Below, one piece after another: positions 20,030-23,458 of a DNA stretch of 23,458 bases (the stretch's first letter is position 1; every line of letters starts with the position of its first letter). The position numbers and the translations under genes were made by a program. Below the pieces are notes generated by a model. It saw only the letters and a program-made list of their open reading frames with translations. It did no database searches and had not been told where the DNA came from. The stretch spans positions 1 to 23,458 of the forward strand of contig CAXNAD020000245.1 in NCBI GenBank assembly GCA_964200185.2, given 5' to 3'. The stretch comes from Choristocarpus tenellus KU-1152 (Eukaryota > Phaeophyceae).

Positions 20030-20206
20030 CAAAGTATCTGGGGGGGGGTGTCGGCATCCGTTTTTCACCCCTTTTTCGATTTTCACTTTTTTGGTGTGAT
20101 TTGGTCGCACATGTCGAATTTGAAATGTCAGCAAAAATAAAAGTTGTTGACCAAAACGGACGCCCCCTCACAAACCACCCCGCTCCCGGCCCCCCCAGAT
20201 ACTTTG
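20030..20206. mobile_element. MITE-like element, subfamily A, copy 2 (best preserved)
   Basis: 177 bp from CAAAGTATCTGGGGGG to CCCCCCAGATACTTTG, an exact 16-base terminal inverted repeat. Inside, GCATCCGTTTTTCACC is mirrored by GACCAAAACGGACGCC. The core TTGGTGTGATTTGGTCGCAC matches copy 1. Non-coding, no clear target-site duplication. It sits right beside the reverse protease copy. Confidence 0.85.
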
Positions 20207-21296
20207 CCCCCTTTATCTGTGCAATGGTGGCAATGGATGTAAACAGAGAAAATGTCAGGCCATGGCAATGTGGCACACCTATCCTTCAATAAGGTATCAC
20301 AGGGCTTAGTTGTGTCACATACGTAAGACGTGCATTCCTCCAGTTAGGGCCTGTATCCCTTCTGCAGCACACCATGATAAGAGTCCAACAGGAATGATTG
20401 GAGGAGATTTGAGGGTTTGATTCCAGGCACAAACATGCCTGCAACAGTTGTTTGTGCCACAGACCTCGGGTAAAAGGCAACATAGCCCAGGCCCCTCCCT
20501 CACTGCCCCCTATAGTGCATTTTTTCCCTCGCAGGAGTATGTGTCACTTAATGATTAGTCGAGGATGTTCATCCTTAGGTAGTGTCCTCACACTGTACTC
20601 AAATCCTGTCTTGCCTAGGAAGACCTTTACATGTTATGGTTGACAGCTCATGATCTTGTGCTTCCTCCCTTTTGTTCTTTCATGGATAAATATTGAATGG
20701 TGAACAGCAGCAGTTGGTGGCTACAAGTGCCTTACATAAGAACTGTAATTTAATAAACCAGAATTGATATCTTAGTCGAGTTGCATGAACCCAAGATCTT
20801 AGTGCAATATCACTGTAAGTACCAGCCCTGCTGTTCTAATGCTGGAATAGAGTCTGTGAGTAAGTGAGAGTATGCATTGGTTAAGAATTAGCATGTGTAG
20901 TCTGAGACTCTCAGTATAGGCCAGAGGTTATGCTCTAGTACACAGTTAAGGGGAAACTCGTGAACCACTGCCAGTATTTCCCTGGACTTGATGTTGTCTG
21001 AGCACCCTACTCTGAGCGTACATCAGTGAACTCTGTAATGCTGTGTGTAGCAGGCTCCTAGGGCTGTAGAGCAATTGCCATTGGACAAATTGCTGAACCG
21101 TGACATCTATGATGGCAGAAGTAAAAGCGTACCTCTTTGTGGACTGTGTGCATGGGATGACCCAGGGGTGCTAACCAGTAAAGTATGGTGACATGTCCAG
21201 GCCATCCGCAGGAAAGGGTGACACTTTCCTTCCACTTTTGAGCTGGTCAACCCTTAAACCGTTCACTGGACAATAGACACGGAATGAGGTACTAAG
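20207..21296. other. No gene recognised
   Basis: Mixed-composition sequence with open frames up to 65 codons on both strands, none with motifs. The minus-strand frame nearest the protease copy shows no Cys-box motif. Nothing else supported. Confidence 0.4.
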
Positions 21297-21486
21297 GTCG
21301 TGGGTGTTTGGGAGGGGAACTTGTCCTGGTGGTAACCGTGCGTGATGCTAAAGTGTTCATATGGAAGAGCAACACAGTCCTAGCTCCAGAGCTCTTTGCC
21401 TGTTCCTCACTCAGGCATACTCCCAATCCTGCAACAGAGTTGGGCTGTAGCAGCCTTGAGGAAGCGAGAATGAGATGCGCGTCGAG
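21297..21486 (+). other. Candidate exon, weak WD-repeat-like strand
   Basis: An open frame of about 60 codons ends exactly at a consensus donor, CGAG|GTGAGT (donor at 21487). It contains GELVLVVTVRDAKVFIWKSN, which has the hydrophobic, D-x-x-V-x-x-W spacing of one WD40 blade but is not enough to assign the family. The upstream boundary (AAG at 21296) lacks a convincing pyrimidine tract. Confidence 0.3.
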
Positions 21487-21742
21487 GTGAGTTCACAGAC
21501 TCACTCATTTCATAGACTCCACTCTGCATGCATTCACCGCCCCTTCCACAATCTCTGCATGCTGAGATCCACCACTAATAACCTTTACAATCTCCCTGGT
21601 TGTGCCAGACTTACCATTCCACGAACCTCTTGATGCACAGGATCAGCACCTGTGTCGGTATATTCAGGTAATCCCTTGTTGACACCTCACAACGAAGGTG
21701 TGCAGATGCAAGTTTTGGAGGGAGTGAGTGTGGGGATTGGCT

Positions 21743-21911
21743 CAAAGTATCTGGCAGGGGGTGGCAGCTGTGCATTTGGGGTCAATTTTTTTATGGCACG
21801 ATTTTTGTGTGATTTGGTTGCATACATTGGATGGATAATCTAAATGCACTTTTGCTGATTTTGGACCAAATGGACACCCTGGTGTAGACTCCCCCCCCCC
21901 CAGATACTTTG
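21743..21911. mobile_element. MITE-like element, subfamily B, copy 1
   Basis: 169 bp from CAAAGTATCTGGCAGGGGG to CCCCCCAGATACTTTG. Internal TGTGCATTTGGGGTCAATTT is mirrored by GGACCAAATGGACACC. The interior keeps TGTGTGATTTGGTTGCATAC, related to the subfamily A core but clearly diverged from it. Confidence 0.8.
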
Positions 21912-22120
21912 GGTCATTGCGCAAGGAGGAAGAGGGGTGGGAGATGATGGGGTGAACGAAGGTAAGTTACTTTTTGGCGGTGGTGGTGCAGGGGAAGATT
22001 GTACATGTGTATCTAGACAGGGTTAAGTTTTTGACAACACAAGAGATTGCAGCTGGTAGGAAGGATCTTTCATTTACCAAAAATTGTGGTGGATCAAAGG
22101 GTGAAGGAAGATCTGTATGA
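21902..22120 (+). other. Possible exon pair running out of the MITE
   Basis: The C-tract and AG at the right end of the element resemble a splice acceptor. From there a frame (VIAQGGRGVGDDGVNE) stays open to a consensus donor GTAAGT at 21962. After a CAG at 21989-21991 another frame (GKIVHVYLDRVKFLTTQEIA) is open to TGA at 22120. The phases of the two pieces do not match (phase 1 into phase 0), so they are not one proven transcript. Confidence 0.2.
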
Positions 22121-22719
22121 ATATGGATGCTGTATGGGCACCAAATCAGTATTGATAGTCTTGTCCCCATCTTTGTACGACCTCATCTCTAAAGCACAAT
22201 GCCATTCAAAGCATAATTGAATCAGTGCCTGGTACCACCAGTAGCAGCGACACTTATCAACCCCATACTATTGCAACCATGGCACCTTGTCTCATTTCCC
22301 TTATCCATCTTCCGAGGAGCATGTTGCTGGGGAGGCAAAGGGGCAGCTCGGCAGAGGGGCAGCTCCCCCCCGAGATTCCAGTCAGGCGGAGAGTCAAAAC
22401 TACAGCAAACTGTTGGGGAAGCTATATTTGGCAAGAGGACGAGTATATCGCCCAGACGCAAATCAGTTGAGATAAATTTGGTGAGAGCAGCAGATGTGGC
22501 GATTGGACAGATGAGAGGGGGAGGAAATGTGGAAGAAAACTATGTCCCAGATCGTCACTCCACATTGCTGCCCAATGACTTACTGGTCTCGACAGCAGCC
22601 TGCAGATGAACCAGAGTTTTCCATTTAGGCAGCGTTTGGCAGCGAGTAAGACAAATCCTAAATTCCAAGCTGTAAGACTACCCACACCAGGCAGTAATCT
22701 TTCCTCTTGAGAGCGGAAA

Positions 22720-22740
22720 CAGCAGCAGCAGCAACAACAA
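22720..22740. repeat. (CAG)n/(CAA)n short run
   Basis: Four CAG-type followed by three CAA-type trinucleotides. In frame this would be a polyglutamine run, but it is not within a supported exon. Confidence 0.75.
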
Positions 22741-23015
22741 ACTGGTACAGTCCTAGCTCACAGAGGTTCACATATGTACTCTTTGCTCTGGAGCAATTCA
22801 CTTGACGTGTTCTTACCGTACCATACGGTATTCTACTGTTGTACTTGAGCGTATAGCCTAATTATATATACAGCATCTCCGGGTACAGGTGTTTATGGAA
22901 AGTAGTAAATTAGAACTGCAGCATGAGTCGCCCTATCTTTCCTGCCACACAGGAAGTCAAACATGTCTAACAGAATTGTCTGGGCAAGAATCAGAGCACC
23001 ATGAGCACCTTCTGA

Positions 23016-23048
<33 letters not shown>

Positions 23049-23059
23049 AACAAACAAAC
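23016..23059. repeat. Compound microsatellite (TC)n(AC)n(AAAC)n
   Basis: About eight TC units pass into about eight AC units and then three CAAA units, just upstream of the last MITE copy. Confidence 0.85.
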
Positions 23060-23115
23060 TCACACTCTCTTCAGGCGTGGAGATTGTGGGGGTTGTTTGC
23101 AATCTACATGAGGTT

Positions 23116-23288
23116 CGAAGTGTCTGGGAGGGGTGGCGGCTGTCCATTTGGGGTCAATTTTTTCATGTCGCGATTTCTGGGTGATTTGGTTGGATGCCTC
23201 GGATGGATAATGAAAGTGCATGTTTCCTGGTTTTGACCCAAATGGACACCCTGGTGTAGACATTCCCCCCCTCCCCCAAGATACTTTG
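23116..23288. mobile_element. MITE-like element, subfamily B, copy 2
   Basis: 173 bp, left end CGAAGTGTCTGGGAGGGG (two changes from the family end), right end CCCCAAGATACTTTG. TGTCCATTTGGGGTCAATTT is mirrored by TTGACCCAAATGGACACC. Closely related to the copy at 21743, including CCTGGTGTAGAC near the right end. Confidence 0.8.
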
Positions 23289-23458
23289 GGTCTGAAGATA
23301 CTCAGTAAGGCTGTGGTTACTCATAAACAGGTCATATCTTGACCCCGATCATCCTCCAAGGTCTTGTACTGTACATACTCTACACAGTGTCACAGGGGTA
23401 AACAGTTGTAGTGAGGAGTATAGGGCATTGACATGTACGCAGTACATGCAGGGCACAC
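23289..23458. other. Nothing recognised
   Basis: The last 170 bases contain no open frame, repeat or site that I can support. Confidence 0.4.

Larger units (their letters stand above)
22121..23115. other. No confirmed gene; longest chance-level open frame
   Basis: A plus-strand frame open for 130 codons (22217-22609) overlaps two other plus-strand frames and two minus-strand frames over 22290-22480. None has a motif, and the overlap is typical of low-stop, C/G-rich sequence. A 17-base hairpin lies at 22814-22830 (TACCGT / ACGGTA). Confidence 0.35.

Noticed and set aside
22217-22609. A 130-codon plus-strand open frame
   Set aside because: Non-ATG start, competing open frames on both strands, no motif and no splice support; listed only as undetermined sequence.
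1-23458. CRISPR arrays, bacterial operons, rRNA genes
   Set aside because: No regularly spaced repeats, no Shine-Dalgarno-led gene strings and no rRNA-like conserved cores; all gene evidence is eukaryotic and spliced.

Overview
The window is nuclear eukaryotic DNA. It has spliceosomal introns (GT donors, AG acceptors), an AATAAA polyadenylation signal, short terminal-inverted-repeat elements and eukaryote-type domains (a bromodomain and the C-terminal box of a ubiquitin-specific protease). Nothing fixes the lineage: intron sizes (about 90 bp to 1.8 kb) and roughly mid-40s percent G+C would suit a microalga or other protist, or an invertebrate. Most long open frames are chance frames. The real coding sequence is in short exons that only make sense when splice phases are matched.

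Layout. (1) 1-182: a short inverted-repeat element (MITE-like). (2) About 1.2-7.1 kb, plus strand: at least five phase-matched exons encode a multi-pass membrane protein of a family I do not recognise, ending at 7064 with AATAAA at 7252. (3) 7.68-8.87 kb, minus strand: five phase-matched exons encode a complete bromodomain plus a C-terminal extension. (4) 9.17-10.26 kb: a decayed IS630/Tc1-like transposase flanked by tandem duplications. (5) 10.3-15.7 kb: no recognisable gene; a worn MITE copy, a 24-bp palindrome, a pair of roughly 103-bp direct repeats and some unproven minus-strand exon-like segments. (6) 16.3-17.4 kb: a G+C-richer, internally repeated coding-like stretch whose open frame shifts at each step, probably a pseudogene. 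(7) 19.15-20.0 kb: the last exon of a ubiquitin-specific protease present twice, head to head as a nearly 390-bp inverted repeat with a 24-base loop. (8) 20.0-23.3 kb: three more MITEs of the same superfamily, weak exon candidates and microsatellites.

By eye the plus strand is T/G-rich from about 0.5 to 7.25 kb, changes to A/C-rich through about 15.7 kb, and is T/G-rich again at 17.3-19.1 kb. This fits a plus-strand gene, then a minus-strand domain, then a plus-strand gene. The switch falls at the polyadenylation signal between the two convergent genes.

The observations most worth following up are the fold-back duplication of the protease exon (a potential hairpin-RNA source), the five-copy MITE family whose C-tract-plus-AG end resembles a splice acceptor, and the two spliced genes that single-ORF reading misses.
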